Positions 32,971 to 44,133 are shown, numbered from the stretch's first letter. The stretch: DNA of 64,000 bases from Entophlyctis helioformis (GCA_025526915.1 JAHLKH010000053.1:62001-126000), one strand, 5' to 3'. Notes: generated by a model from the letters alone, not told the origin. A program made the numbers and translations.

Positions 32971-35311
32971 TCAAACAAGGGTCTCGATCTGATCGGCCAT
33001 GCTCGCATCGCTGCGTCTAAAGGTGAATCCAACAAAGGCGGTGCGCAAGCCGCGAGCCTCGTCACTGCTGCGGCCGGCCTCTGCATCGTCGTTCATGACC
33101 GTGCGGCGCAGATCGTCTTGGCGCTGGTGCACTTCCTTGTACCGCGCCATGTCCTCTGGATCATCAAAGTTGTCAAAGTACGATGTGTCGGTTGGCGATG
33201 CGAGCTGGGGAACCAGCGGCGCTTTGGGGCCCTGGGGTGTGCGCAGCAGCTCGAGATTGATGTGCTCGCCAAGGAACGGATGGCGCTGGATCTCTTCAGG
33301 AGTCTTGTACCGGTCTTCCTGGCTTGCAATCAGACTGGCATGGGTGTCAGATGAGAGCAGCCGCACGACAGAATGGACGATGCTTCCTCTGACTTACTGT
33401 GTGATGAGATCCCATGATGGGTCCGACAGGTTGAACTCTTCGTCTTCGCCAACATACACCGGCCGCTCAAGAACGCGTTTCCAGTGGTACACATTGAGCC
33501 AGACGTCGTCGGTCGACTTGGCTGTAAAGGGTGGGTATCCGGCCAGACACTCGAACAGGATACACCCGAGCGACCAGTAATCGACTGTAAAGTCGTATCC
33601 AGCCTGAGTCGCAACCAGCACCTCGGGTGCCATGTAGTCGGGCGATCCAACCAGCGTGAACGCGCGAAGGTCCTTGCGCACCGACCGATGCGTGTTGAAG
33701 CGCTCCGTTACAGTACGCGGCGTGAGCAGCGTGTGCTTGAGCTTTTCGAGCTTGGAACGCAGCGACTCGATGACCTCTGGCGACAGCGTGCCGCGGCTCA
33801 GGCCAAAGTCGGTGAGCTTGATATGGCCGGTTGCGTCAATCAGAAAGTTTTCGGGCTTGAGGTCGCGGTGGATGTAACCGAAACGGTGGAGCGCAAAGAC
33901 GGATGAGCACATTTCTGCAAAGTAGACGCGGGCATGCTGTTCGCGCAGGACACCGCTCAGGTTCAACAGAGTCCGGAAATCGCCACCTGGGACATATTCC
34001 TGCATCGGTCAGGTGTCGGTCAGTGTGGATCCCGCCCATGTCTTTTTGCATGTGCATTACCATGGCGAGATACACGCTGTCCATGTCTTGGAAGGCATAC
34101 AGCAGCTTGACAAGCCATGGCGAGTCGCTGCGTGCCAGAATGTCGCGCTCGGTCAGGATATGCTGGACCTGCGCACATGAAGATGCACAAGTAGCCATTG
34201 CAGCCGACAGTGTAAGATCATCCAGGCTGCACTTGTCATGATCCACTGCTGGCAGCCGTGGTACGATACCTCGCCCATTTTCTGCAGCAGCTTCTTGTTC
34301 ATGCGCTTGAGAGCACACAGCTCCTGTGAGTCCTTCTTGCGTGCCAAGAACACCTGCCCATACCCTCCTTGCCCGACCTGCTTGAGGATCTGGAAATGGC
34401 TCAGTCGCATACGCGTGCGGCGCTTCCGTAAATGCGCACGCTCGCGTCCACAGTATGACGCCCACTGGCGTGTTGCTTCCTCCTCGGACAGCTGGGAGGC
34501 ATGCTGTTAGTGCTGCCACTTGCCAAGGAGACCGGCCATCACGTCGTACTTCGCTGTGAGCCATGTACGACTTGAACTCGCCCAGCCTCTGCTTGCGCTT
34601 GTCAATGTATGTCAGCAGATCAAAGTAGTGGTCGAGAAAGACTGTGCTCAGCGAATGAGGGTCAGCTTTGTTGGTCGTGGGTCTGATGCTCGTCACTCCT
34701 CATGGACACGTACACATCTTCATCAGGTTGCAGTTTCGGATGGTAGCGGGGCTTGCACTCGGCGATGCGGATTTGGGCAAAGCCTCACCAGTGGCTTCGG
34801 CTTGTCGCGTCTTGGGCTCGGCCGTGGCAGCTGGATCGTGGACGTGAGGCTTTCGCAACGTGACCGTGTCCGCGTTCGCGTTTGCGTTCATCGGCTGCGT
34901 CGCGTGGGCCGCTGACTTGTTCAGTGTTGGCAAAGGCCACACTGAGTGAGGGGATGATTTGAATGCGGCCAGCCGATGAGCAGCACCTACTATTGTCTGG
35001 AGCGCAGCTGAATATGCAGGGGGTCTTGGCAGCAAGCTGCTGATAGTGCTGTGGAAATCTGCTTCGGCAGCGACAGCGGCGACGTCAGTGTCGCTTGGTG
35101 CCATGCCCGAGGTCGGAAAGCGGTCGAGTGCCGGAAAGACGCGAGACGACGTGAGTGTAGCATCTGCGGCTGCGACTGCGGCCGCTGTACTGCGACCGTC
35201 TGGGACAGTGCCGCAGGAGGCGGCCGCGTGCTTGGTTGCTGATGGTCCAGCGATCTCGCCCACGGACAATGACGCCAGGGCTGCCTGTATGTTTGCTGCA
35301 GAGTACGACAT
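32971..35311 (-). CDS. NDR-family kinase, Dbf2/Sid2-like
   Basis: An AGC/NDR serine-threonine kinase of the mitotic exit / septation network, normally activated by a Mob1-type partner. Exons on the minus strand: 35311-34714, 34641-34550, 34491-34270, 34168-34061, 33999-33398, 33334-32971; about 661 residues. The N-terminal Mob-binding region reads ATRQWASYCGRERAHLRKRR. The kinase domain has VGQGGYGQVFLARK, HRDLKPENFLID, LTDFGLS, the long NDR insert, and VGSPDYMAPEVL. The C-terminal tail ends with the hydrophobic motif FVGFTFRR. In Dbf2-like kinases the threonine in this motif and the activation-loop serine are phosphorylated. The start is uncertain: the same frame is open upstream with further Met codons (for example near 35530). 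I chose Met 35311 (MSYSAANIQ). The gene is convergent with VPS15 (143 bp) and divergent from glycogen synthase. Confidence 0.88.
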
Positions 35312-36114
35312 CTTGTCCAGCGTCCAGTTTTGCGGTTGGCCGGCAAGTCTAGCGAGCGACGCTCTCGATAGATTGGGGTTTGAGGCCCGCGGCGTGGCGG
35401 AGAAGAAGAGGCCGCCTTGTGTCGGCAACGTGTCCCACAGCACATGGACCGGATTGAGATGGCTTGCCGGCGAGCCTGATGTGGCAGCAGCGGCGAGTTG
35501 TGTGGCTGGGAGGCAAGCGGGTCGATCCATCCGGATCAGTTCGGATGGCACCGTGTAGCATCGCATGGCATCGCATGGCATCGCGTGGCTGCTCCCGCAC
35601 ACCCACAGCCGAAAAGTAGGCCGCCGGTTCTTTGCGATGGATGCGATGGATCTGCGGACATGAATGCGGGCTGATTGCGCCACAGCCCTTTGTTGGCCGC
35701 CAGCACGGTGAGTCATTGCGATCCGTCGACGATGTGATAAGATGGATGGACGGGCGACGATACGAGCAGATGCTGACAAAGCCTGCCCTGCCCTGCCCAT
35801 GACGATGCCGCCGCCGACGATCGCTGTCCAATGAGTCGGGGTCGGCCGGTGCCCGACATGGAGGTGGCAGCGCATCCGCCCGTCAGCCTATCCGCCCGTT
35901 TGCCATCGGCCCGTGTCCGCTCACAGCGCATGTGTGCATGCGGGAATCAGCGCATTCCGCACCGGCCAGCCAGCCAGCCAGCCGTCAATCCCGCCAGCCA
36001 TCCCGCCAGCCATCTGTCCGCCTGCTCGGGATCGGATGGCATCGGATTCCAGCTGGCGATAAATAGCGCGGCTTTCCCTGATCGAGCCCATCCCACTCGT
36101 CACTCTTGCCCGCC
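35312..36114. promoter_or_regulatory. Divergent promoter region between Dbf2-like kinase and glycogen synthase
   Basis: About 800 bp without a supported gene. It contains GCCAGCCAGCC repeats around 35960-36015 and a TATA-like GATAAATAG at 36058-36066, about 50 bp before the glycogen synthase start. The 5' end of the kinase may extend into this stretch. Confidence 0.5.
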
Positions 36115-39100
36115 ATGCACCACACAGACAACGTCGACATCACCCGGCCCCTGCTCTTCGAGATCGCCTGGGAGGTTGCCAACAAAGGTGCGTGCTGCAT
36201 GCTGCCGCTGCCCTCCACGCCCCTCCCTACACACTGCTGCTGCTGCCCTCGCTGCTGCCTGGCAAGCCGTGCGTGGGTCGTTGCCACAACCAGCGATGCC
36301 GAGTCACGATGATGGCAGCCGGCCATCGGCCTGCCCAGTTGTCTGCCCGGTTGCCTGCCTGCCTGCCCGGTTGCCTGTCTGCTTGTCTGCTGCTGTGCAG
36401 GGGCTCTTGCGCCAGCACCTCCAGCAGCGCCTCCAGCAGGCATGCCCCTCTTGCAGACATCCGGCAGCAGATGCAACTGCCGGCAGCCGGCATTGTGTGC
36501 ATCGATGGCCATCATCACCGCGAGCTCGTCATGCGCCGTGCATCGGTCGTGTGCGTCGCATGAGCCCATCTGCTGAGCGAGCCTGACTGACCCGTGCCTT
36601 GTGCTTCTGCTGCTGCTCCCACGCACCATCATCCGTGTCCGTCTCGCTCCGTCTCGCCCTCTCTGGTGCGCTCCTGGCCATCTGAACCAACGGCAAACGG
36701 CCCGCAGTCGGTGGCATCTACACGGTCATCAAGTCCAAAGCACCCGTCACTTGCAACGAGTATGGCGATCGCTACTGCCTGATCGGCCCGTTGTCATACA
36801 AGACTGCCCCGATGGAGGTCGAGACCATCGAGCCGCCGACAGCCGCCCTGCGCTCCGCCATCGACAGCTTCAAGGCCGCAGGCATCAAGACGCTCTTTGG
36901 CCGCTGGCTCATCGAAGGCTCGCCCTTTGTGCTGCTCTTTGACGTTGCCTCGGCGTTCCCACGCATGAATGAGTGGAAGGCGGATCTGTGGAACATTGCC
37001 GCCGTGCCTGCCCCGCCGGAAGACAACGAGACCAACCAGGCTGTTGTCTTTGGCTACCTCGTCGCCTGGTTCCTTGGCGAGGTGCGTCCATCTCCCCCCA
37101 ATGCGTCCACGCATCCATGCATCCATCTGCCCGTTCATTCTGCTCGCCCTCTGTGGGGGATCCCAGATGCTTCCTGGCTGTTGGCATCGTGACTCACTCT
37201 GATCGCATCTGTTGATCCCGCCGCTCGTGCGCATATCATTGGCCCGATTTCCCTCCCCAGTTCGCGGCCGCCCAGGACCGCCTTCTGCAGTCCCGCCCGC
37301 CGTCCGATCTTGCCCTCGAGGACGAGGCCTCCAGAAAGCGCCCCGTCGTCATTGCCCACTTCCACGAGTGGCTGGCTGGCGTTGGTCTCATTCTCATCCG
37401 CAAGCGCGAGATCAACGTCGCCACCATCTTCACCACGCACGCCACGCTTCTCGGCCGCTATCTGTGCGCCGGCGACGTTGACTTTTACAACAACCTAAAG
37501 TTCTTTGACGTCGACTACGAGGCTGGAAAGCGCGGCATCTACCACCGCTACTGCATCGAGCGCGCCGCTGCACACTGCGCCGATGTGTTCACAACCGTCA
37601 GCCACATCACTGCCTATGAGGCAGAGTGGCTCCTCAAGCGCAAGCCTGGTAAGACTCTAGTAGGCGTCGGCTCGCATTGCGTGCACTGTCCAGTTGCTAA
37701 TTTCAATCTGACGCCTGCCATGCCAGACGGTGTCTTGCCCAACGGTCTCAGTGTCGTCAAGTTCAGTGCACTGCACGAGTTCCAGAACCGCCACGCCACA
37801 AGCAAGGAGAAAATCAACGAGTTTATTCGGGGCCATTTCTACGGCCACTACAACTTCAACCTCGACAACACGCTCTACTTCTTTACTGCGGGCCGCTACG
37901 AGTTCCGCAACAAGGGCGTAGACATGTTTATCGAGTCTCTTGCACGTGAGTCTGCCACCTATCCTTGCATATATGCTCTATCCTCGGTGATCTGACGTTC
38001 TTCCTGCTCGGGGGTTGCCAGGTCTCAATGCACGCCTCAAGGCCGCAGGCTCGGACATGACGGTTGTTGCATTCATCATCATGCCTGCGGAAACACACAG
38101 CTTCACGGTTGAGGCGCTCAAGGGCCAGGCAGTCATGAAGCAGCTCCGCGAGTCTGTCAACGAAATCCAGAGTGCGATTGGCAGACGCATCTTTGAATCT
38201 GCAGCCAAGTACGTCGTTGATGCACGAAGCCCCCAATGCACTGTACTGCTATGAATGGCGAGCAAGTGTCCACTGACGCCTCGCTTGCTGTCTGTCTGGT
38301 TACTCAGGGGCGAGATTCCCGACCCGAAGCACATCATGGGCGAGGAGGAGATTGTTGTTCTCAAGCGTCGCATCTACGCACTCAGACGGGACACGCTCCC
38401 TCCCGTTGTGACGCACAACATGGCTGATGATGCCAACGACGCCATTCTCTCCCAGATCCGCAAGGTGCACCTGTTCAACTACGCCAGCGACCGCGTCAAG
38501 GTCATTTTCCACCCCGAGTTCCTCAGCTCAAGCAACCCGCTTCTCTCTCTCGACTATGAGGAGTTTGTTCGCGGATGCCACCTCGGCGTGTTCCCGTCCT
38601 ACTACGAGCCATGGTAAGCCTGGTTGTCTTGAGCAGCTGGCTGTGCGTGCGCACGTCCATTTTTGCTCACTGACACTTGCCATCCGACATTGGCATCATG
38701 GGCACAGGGGATACACTCCAGCCGAGTGCACCGTCATGGGTCTGCCGTCCATCACAACCAACCTGTCCGGCTTTGGCTGCTTCATGTCCGAGATGATCTC
38801 TGTGCCGTCCGACTACGGCATCTACATTGTCGACCGACGGCTCAAGTCGGTTGAGGAGTCGCTCAACCAGCTCACCGACTACATGTTTGAGTTTTGCCAA
38901 AAGACGCGCCGGCAGCGCATCAACCAGCGCAACCGCACCGAGCGCCTTTCGGACGTGCTGGACTGGAAGCGCATGGGTCTCGAGTACGTCAAGGCACGCT
39001 GGGTCGCCATCCGTCGCAAGTACCCGAGCCTGGTGGCCAAGCACGACGAGGAGGCCGGCGAGGACTCTGACGAGATGGGCGACTCTGATCTGCAGCACGG

Positions 39101-39413
39101 ATACGAGAGCGATGCGAATCCTGGCGGCATGCAGCGCGAGGATCTGTCGTCGCTGCGATACCACCAAAAGGTGCCACGCCCCGCCAGCATTCCTGGATCG
39201 CCCCGCCTCCGCGAGGAGCTCGAGGACGATGTGACGGCGCATTTGTTCAGCCCCGAGGACAAGGACGTCAATGTGAACGTGCTCATGTCTGAGCTCAAGG
39301 CGCTTGGTCTGCGCGGCACCAGCAACTCGTACACCCCGCCCGTCTATGCCCACTCAACCAGCAGCAACTCGAGCGATGTCACCAGCAGCACAACACAGCC
39401 TTCGCATTCTTGA
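36115..39413 (+). CDS. GSY1: Glycogen synthase (fungal/animal type, GT3)
   Basis: UDP-glucose:glycogen glucosyltransferase, cytosolic, extending alpha-1,4-glucan chains. Exons: 36115-36187, 36708-37081, 37261-37648, 37727-37945, 38022-38208, 38308-38613, 38708-39413; 750 residues, a little longer than yeast Gsy. Landmarks are [18 protein letters not shown] near the N-terminus (UDP-glucose site), [35 protein letters not shown] and [20 protein letters not shown], which holds the catalytic-site region. The Arg-rich activation helix reads [19 protein letters not shown], as in enzymes regulated by glucose-6-phosphate. The C-terminal [10 protein letters not shown] matches the phosphorylation sites of yeast Gsy2. 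Intron 1 is unusually long (520 bp). The frame is intact. The gene symbol is given by family; no paralogue can be compared here. Confidence 0.95.
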
Positions 39414-39511
39414 ACGCCTCTCTGTTGCGCCAAATACATTGTTCCTTTCCAAAGTCTTTTCAGTGCAAATCTGCCAAGACGTGATGTGATGGTCGGAGGC
39501 CGTTGCATGAT

Positions 39512-39592
39512 GCTCATATGACGCTCATATGACTGGCATTTGACGCTGCCATTACCTCGTATGACGGTCATATGACGCTAAAAGTATTTAAA
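39512..39592 (+). promoter_or_regulatory. TCATATGA / TGACG element cluster and TATA box
   Basis: Three copies of the palindrome TCATATGA (39514-39521, 39525-39532, 39568-39575) are mixed with four TGACG half-sites (39519, 39541, 39562, 39573). A TATTTAAA box follows at 39585-39592, 58 bp before the start of the next gene. TGACG is the half-site bound by CREB/ATF-type bZIP proteins, and a bZIP gene lies immediately downstream. Confidence 0.5.
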
Positions 39593-39649
39593 ACAGCGAC
39601 AGAGAATCGTTGCCCACCCTCCACCACCTCTAGCTCAAGACAAGCGACG

Positions 39650-40607
39650 ATGGACGACTCCAACGATCTCGACTGGAACTACTATCTCAACGCCCACTTG
39701 TTCGTCGACGACGGCGTCGGTCTTGCACCTCCTAATGCTGAGCCAAGCCAAGCCCTCTCTTCTCACGCCGCCGTCGGCCAGTTCCTCTCTTCTCACGCCT
39801 TTGACGTCCAGTTCACCGCTTCCAACGCACATGCCGACTTGCTCAATACCGGCAACACCCACTTGCTCGTCGATGGCGGTAGTCACCAGCACGCCGACGG
39901 CCAGTTCCTCTCCTCTTTCACCTTTGGCGGCCAGTTCATGGCCTCCAACGCACATGCCGACTTGCTCAATACCGGCAACACCCACTTGCTCGTCGATGGT
40001 GGCAATCACCAGTACACCGCTGGCATGTTGAGCTTGGATGCCTCGCCCTCGATCTCGCCTTCCCTCTCGCCCTCGTCGTCAACTGGCCATGCCGCTGGCA
40101 AGCCAAAGCGCAAGAATGCCTCGCTCCCGGCCTTCCCTCTCGTCGTCGGTCACTGGCCACGCCGCTGGCAGGCCAAAGCGCAAGAATGCCTCGCAGAAGG
40201 ACCTGCTGACCATTTACCGCAATTTCAAGAGCGAAGGTTGGACCGCAACTCCTCGTCTCATCGATGCGATCAGCAAGGCCAGCGACGATGACAAGGCCAT
40301 CAGAAAGATGATTCCTTCGCCCGAGGCGGTCGATGGCATGACGGGCGACGACGCCAAGTTCTGGCTGATGGTGTTCACGGGCTTTGCCATCAAGAAGGTC
40401 GACCAGTCTGCCCAGATGCAGAGGAACAGCCGCAACCGAGCACAGCAAGCCGCCCAGCAAACCGCGGCCCAAGGTGTTGAGTTTGACGCTGAATGGGAGG
40501 GCGACAAGCTAAATGCTGGACCTGTCGCGGATGGCGACCTCGTTGATGGCCCGGCCGCGGAGCCTGCAGCTCCGAAGCGTGCGGCCGCGAAGCGTCAGCG
40601 AAAGTAG
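39650..40607 (+). CDS. Unknown repeat-containing protein, frame broken by a 73-bp tandem duplication
   Basis: Not recognised. From Met 39650 the frame encodes an acidic start (MDDSNDLDWNYYLNAHLF) and two near-identical internal repeats built on ASNAHADLLNTGNTHLLVDG (about 39825-39885 and 39945-40005). A Ser/Pro stretch and a basic KPKRKNAS motif follow. At about 40063-40205 the segment is repeated in tandem with a 73-bp offset, which moves the rest of the gene by +1. The continuation in the other frame runs RPKRKNASQKDLLTIYRNF, then a compact helical-looking domain (about 40200-40440), an acidic stretch and a basic tail AAAKRQRK that could be a nuclear signal, with the stop at 40605-40607. 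The two 73-bp copies differ at several positions, so this is not a simple assembly echo. The full product may no longer be made. A clear TATA box and element cluster precede it. Confidence 0.5.
40063..40205 (+). repeat. Diverged 73-bp direct tandem repeat
   Basis: Both copies start TTCCCTCTCG and end AAGCGCAAGAATGCCTCG. Copy 2 has a 3-bp gap and several substitutions relative to copy 1. The 73-bp spacing is not a multiple of three. Confidence 0.8.
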
Positions 40608-41358
40608 CCAGACTGCATCGCCACTCTCATTGCCACTCTCATTGCCACTCTCATCTTCCAACTGCATCATTCTTCAAAGCATCTTTCTTCAATGGCATGA
40701 TTCCACGCACTGGCCCGTGAGCGGCAGCCGACCACAATGCAGCACGGCCAGGACTGTGTTCAGCCAGCCAGCCAGCCGGTTTGTCTGTTTATGCGTGCAG
40801 TTGCGCGTGGCTCCTGCAGTCATGCGTGGCCGTGCCCGGCATTGCGGCTGCACGGCCACACGCACCGTCGTCAGCCACGCGTGTCGAGTCACCTTTGACT
40901 CACTCGAATCACCCGCTTGCCCAAGGTTATATATTGCCGCTTGGTCCAGGTGCGTGCCGCTTCCTGCCATTGCACTCTTTGCCGTCGTCGTCGTTGCTGC
41001 CTGCTGCCTGCTGCCTGCTGCCTGCTGCTGCACAACCACAACCACAACCACAACCACAACCACAACCACTCTCCGCACGCACACGCCCACGTGCACACCG
41101 CCCATCCTGCCGTCGACAGCCGCCCGCTCGCCGCCGCCCGTCCCGCCCGTCCCGCAGCTCCTCGGGGACCCCCACAGCCCCAGCCCGCCCACCATTTCGC
41201 CAAAATCCACCGTCAAGGCCTCGACATGGACCCCGCTCCCTCCCCCTCCTGCCAGCACCAGCAGCAGCACCAGCACCAGCAAGCTGACTGTTGCGTCCAC
41301 AGATAGCTCCTCTGTCGAGGCCAAACCATCCGCCCTCAACCTGTCCGACTTTGCCTTC
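40608..41358 (+). promoter_or_regulatory. Upstream region and 5' leader of the bZIP gene
   Basis: Contains a TATATAT box at 40928-40934, CTGCTGC and CAACCA simple repeats (about 41005-41075), and one ATG (41226) before the presumed main start at 41359. No separate gene is supported here, although the bZIP frame itself stays open upstream to 40513. Confidence 0.5.
41226..41306 (+). promoter_or_regulatory. Upstream ORF in the bZIP 5' leader
   Basis: ATG at 41226 opens a 26-codon reading frame ending TAG at 41304-41306, 52 bp before Met 41359. It is the only ATG I see between the TATA box and the main start. Alternatively, ATG 41226 is the true start and a miscounted C-run hides it: one base fewer in that C-run would fuse it to the main frame. 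Confidence 0.4.
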
Positions 41359-42495
41359 ATGTCCGCCGACAACAACACCACCAACAACAACACCAACACC
41401 ACCAACGCCAACGTTGATGTGCAGTCGCTGCTCAACGTGGCCATGGCACGCACCGCCAGCCAGCAGCACCAGCAGATGTTCTCGCCCTACAGCCAGCCCG
41501 CCCAGTCGTTCCCGGCGTCGGCCGTCCAGGACGCCATCGCCGCCTCGCAGATGATGGACGTCATGAACACCATCAATGCAGCCAACAACAGCTTCACTGC
41601 CCCATCGCCGCTGCTCAACAATTCCGCCTCGTCCTCGACAAGCTCGCTGCAGTCGGGCGGCGGCCCTTCGATGATGCAGATCCAGTCGTTCATGGCTGCG
41701 GCCTCGCCCTTCCAGGTGTCGGCCCCCGCCGACTGGATGTCGCCCATTGCCATGAACCGCGATGCGTCCATGATGTCGCAGGCCGCCATCCTGGCCGCGT
41801 CGCCGGCCATGTCGGTGCACAATGGCGTGGGCACGCCGCTCATGACCCCGAGCGATGCGCTCAACGTGCTGGCTGCCTTTTCGACCATGAACAGCAACCA
41901 CAACGGCAGCGGCCTGTCTCTGCCGCCCCCGACGCCCATCTACCCGTCTGGCAACGCGTCTGGTGACGCCTTTGCTCCCGTGGGATCCAAGCTCTTTTCC
42001 AAACACACGCCGGTCGCGCCTGTCCATGCGCTTGCGTCGTCGATCATGTCTGGCTCGGGCGCGTCTGGCCATGCGTCCACATCCTCGTCGGGACACCGTG
42101 ACGAGTCGCCGACCTCCCCGACGCTCTCGAGCACGTCGTCGTCTGCGCGCGCATCCACAAGTGCCAGTGCCAGTGCCAGCGCCAATGCCCTCGCCGTGGC
42201 CAACAAGCACCGCGAGCGGTTCCTCGACCGCGACGCTCTCCTGCAGCAGATCGAGGACAAGCGCCGGAAAAACACCGAGTCGGCACGCAAGTCTCGCGAG
42301 CGCAAGGCCAAGCACATGGAGGAGCTCGAGATTGCGGTCCATGACGCCATGCAGCGCATCAAGGCTCTCGAGGCGGAAAATGCCAAGCTGCGTCAACGGC
42401 TGGCTGAGCTTGACGGCGACGGCGCTGCTGCCAATGGAAGCGGCAATGGCAATGGAAGCGCGCCAGCTGCCACCAAGAGACGCAAGCGCGATTAA
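41359..42495 (+). CDS. bZIP transcription factor, Gcn4/CPC1-like
   Basis: A DNA-binding activator of 378 residues from Met 41359. The N-terminal two-thirds is Ser/Thr/Asn/Ala-rich and probably an activation region. Near the C-terminus are the basic region (RRKNTESARKSRERKAKH, with the invariant Asn and Arg of the bZIP contact motif) and a leucine zipper (LEIAVHDAMQRIKALEAEN and LRQRLAEL), followed by a Gly/Asn-rich linker and the basic end KRRKRD. The NTESARKSR pattern resembles Gcn4/CPC1, regulators of the amino-acid starvation response. The assignment is by motif only. The protein may begin further upstream, because the frame is open and coding-like for at least 50 codons before this Met. 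The 3' flank is convergent with the glutaredoxin-like gene. Confidence 0.85.
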   Translation: MSADNNTTNNNTNTTNANVDVQSLLNVAMARTASQQHQQMFSPYSQPAQSFPASAVQDAIAASQMMDVMNTINAANNSFTAPSPLLNNSASSSTSSLQSGGGPSMMQIQSFMAAASPFQVSAPADWMSPIAMNRDASMMSQAAILAASPAMSVHNGVGTPLMTPSDALNVLAAFSTMNSNHNGSGLSLPPPTPIYPSGNASGDAFAPVGSKLFSKHTPVAPVHALASSIMSGSGASGHASTSSSGHRDESPTSPTLSSTSSSARASTSASASASANALAVANKHRERFLDRDALLQQIEDKRRKNTESARKSRERKAKHMEELEIAVHDAMQRIKALEAENAKLRQRLAELDGDGAAANGSGNGNGSAPAATKRRKRD

Positions 42496-42657
42496 TACTG
42501 TCTATCACCTCCCCTTCTTCCTTTTTACATCGTCACATCACCTTTCTTCTTATTCGCATCATTCATTCATTCATTCATTACCATCTGAACCGTATCTTGG
42601 ACCTTTCTTCTTGGACGCTTTCTTGAATACACGGAGTTGTTCATCTCCACCACCCGT

Positions 42658-43056
42658 TTATTGTTTGCTGGTGCCAACCGGCGGCTGCTGCTGCTGCTGC
42701 TGTTGCTGGTACTTGATCAGCACGTCGTGCAGGTCCTGCGGCTGCAGTCTGTGCCGAAAGATCTCCTGGCCGTTGAGATGAACGACGGGCACCTCGTACG
42801 TGTACTGGCGCCACCACGCCTTGTTCTCGGGCTTGTCAATGTCGACTTCCTGCAGGTCGAACGGCACCTGCACGAACCAGGCACGGCGGTCAGGTTAGCA
42901 GGCAGCGGCACGGCACATGCTGATGGCAACGCTGCCCAGCGTGCTTGTTGGCTGTACCTTGGCTTGCACGGCCTCGATGACCTCTTTGGCGTGGTCGCAC
43001 AGCCCGCAGTACTTGCGCGCATACAGGGTGACCAGCAGTCGTCTCGCCATGGTCAT
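42658..43056 (-). CDS. Glutaredoxin-like thiol protein
   Basis: A small thioredoxin-fold protein of the glutaredoxin-like family (DUF836 type, as in yeast YDR286C). Exons on the minus strand: 43056-42958 and 42867-42658; a 90-bp intron (GTACAG...GTGCAG); 102 residues. The active-site motif is CGLC in LYARKYCGLCDHAKEV, a CxxC pair close to the N-terminus. The cis-Pro segment YEVPVVHLNGQEIF follows. The C-terminus ends with an unusual polyGln tail (eight Gln) encoded by CTG repeats. A redox role on unknown partners is inferred. The start could be Met 43056 or 43050. It is divergent from SEC20, with only 43 bp between the two starts, so the promoters must overlap. Confidence 0.8.
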
Positions 43057-43099
43057 GGTCGTCTGCTTGTCGCAAAGGTCGGCAACCGCCTCAAAACGA

Positions 43100-44133
43100 A
43101 TGGCGCGAGATCTCGTGGACAGGATCGGCAGGCTCGTGGCCACCACATCGGCCGACGTTGATGCGCTCGAGCGCACGGCAGCACAGGGGCAGGGGCAGGG
43201 GCAGTCGCCGGCAGAGGATGGCGGCGAGACCAGCAAAGACATTGACAGCCGAGTGCGCAGCCGGCTGGCGGATATCCAGTCGCTGCTCGACGATGCGCAG
43301 GATGCGGTGCTGGACGTGCGGCCATCCGAAAAGGAGCTGCTCACCCACCTGCTGTCCAAGCACCGCAGCGGGTTCCGTCTGTAAGCCCGGCCGTGTGGTG
43401 GTGTGCTCTGCTCTGTGCTCTGCGCTCTGGCTGCCGAATGTGGTGCTGCCGCGATGCTCACCGTCTTCTGCGCAGGTTGCAGCAACGGTACCGCAGCAGC
43501 GTGCTCGAAGCACGGGCAGCGATCGAGGCACGAGCACAAGCAGAGCGTGCGGCGCTGTTCGCTTCTCTGGCACGATCCACCCCCAAAAGTAGGAGCCGCA
43601 CAGCCATCGCATGGTGCGACTGGTGGTGCTGACACGCGGGTCTGTGCGAGTGCAGAGCAGACGCCGAGTCGCTTGTACGCGCCAGCAACGATGTGACGGC
43701 GGGTCTACGCCAAGCCGTGCAGATGATGTCCGCAGAAGTCGAGCGCAGCACCGAGACGGTCAAGCTGCTGGGTATGTGCATCCCACCAGCGATCTCACTC
43801 TTGTGCGGCCCGTGTGCATGCCACCACGGCTGCAAACTCGCGTTAGTACTCACACACTCACACACACACTCGTGTGCGCTGACAGACGAGTCCACACGCA
43901 CGCTTCAAAAGACGAGCCACGAGTACAGTCTCATGGGCGATCTGCTCAACGTGTCGTCGGTCATCATCAAGGATCTCAATGGCCGCGACTGGAAGGAACG
44001 CGCCATGCTCGCTGCCGGCCTGGCCGTGTTCCTGTCCACGGTCGCGTACGTCATTGGAAGGCGTGTGCGGATCCCTGGATACCGCTGGCTGACGGGCCAG
44101 TGCGTCGACGATCCGTCGTGGTTTTGTTTCTGA
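43100..44133 (+). CDS. SEC20: Sec20-like ER SNARE (BNIP1 family)
   Basis: A Qb-SNARE of the ER involved in retrograde Golgi-to-ER fusion together with Ufe1, Use1 and Sec22. Exons 43100-43380, 43476-43588, 43661-43771, 43886-44133; 250 residues. The N-terminal half is helical and charged. The SNARE helix and its C-terminal Sec20 signature read DESTRTLQKTSHEYSLMGDL. A single membrane span follows (ERAMLAAGLAVFLSTVAYVI), then the short luminal end RRVRIPGYRWLTGQ and a Cys/Trp/Phe-rich tip. Unlike yeast Sec20 there is no HDEL retrieval signal. The second intron's acceptor was chosen as the third AG in GCAGAGCAG because only that one keeps the frame. Confidence 0.85.

Noticed and set aside
35312..35875. 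N-terminal extension of the Dbf2-like kinase to 35875
   Set aside because: The frame is open, but the sequence is not protein-like; Met 35311 begins the more plausible coding part, though a start near 35530 remains possible.
40063..40205. The 73-bp repeat explained as a GC-AG intron
   Set aside because: Candidate GCAAGC...GGCAG borders leave the downstream reading frame wrong.
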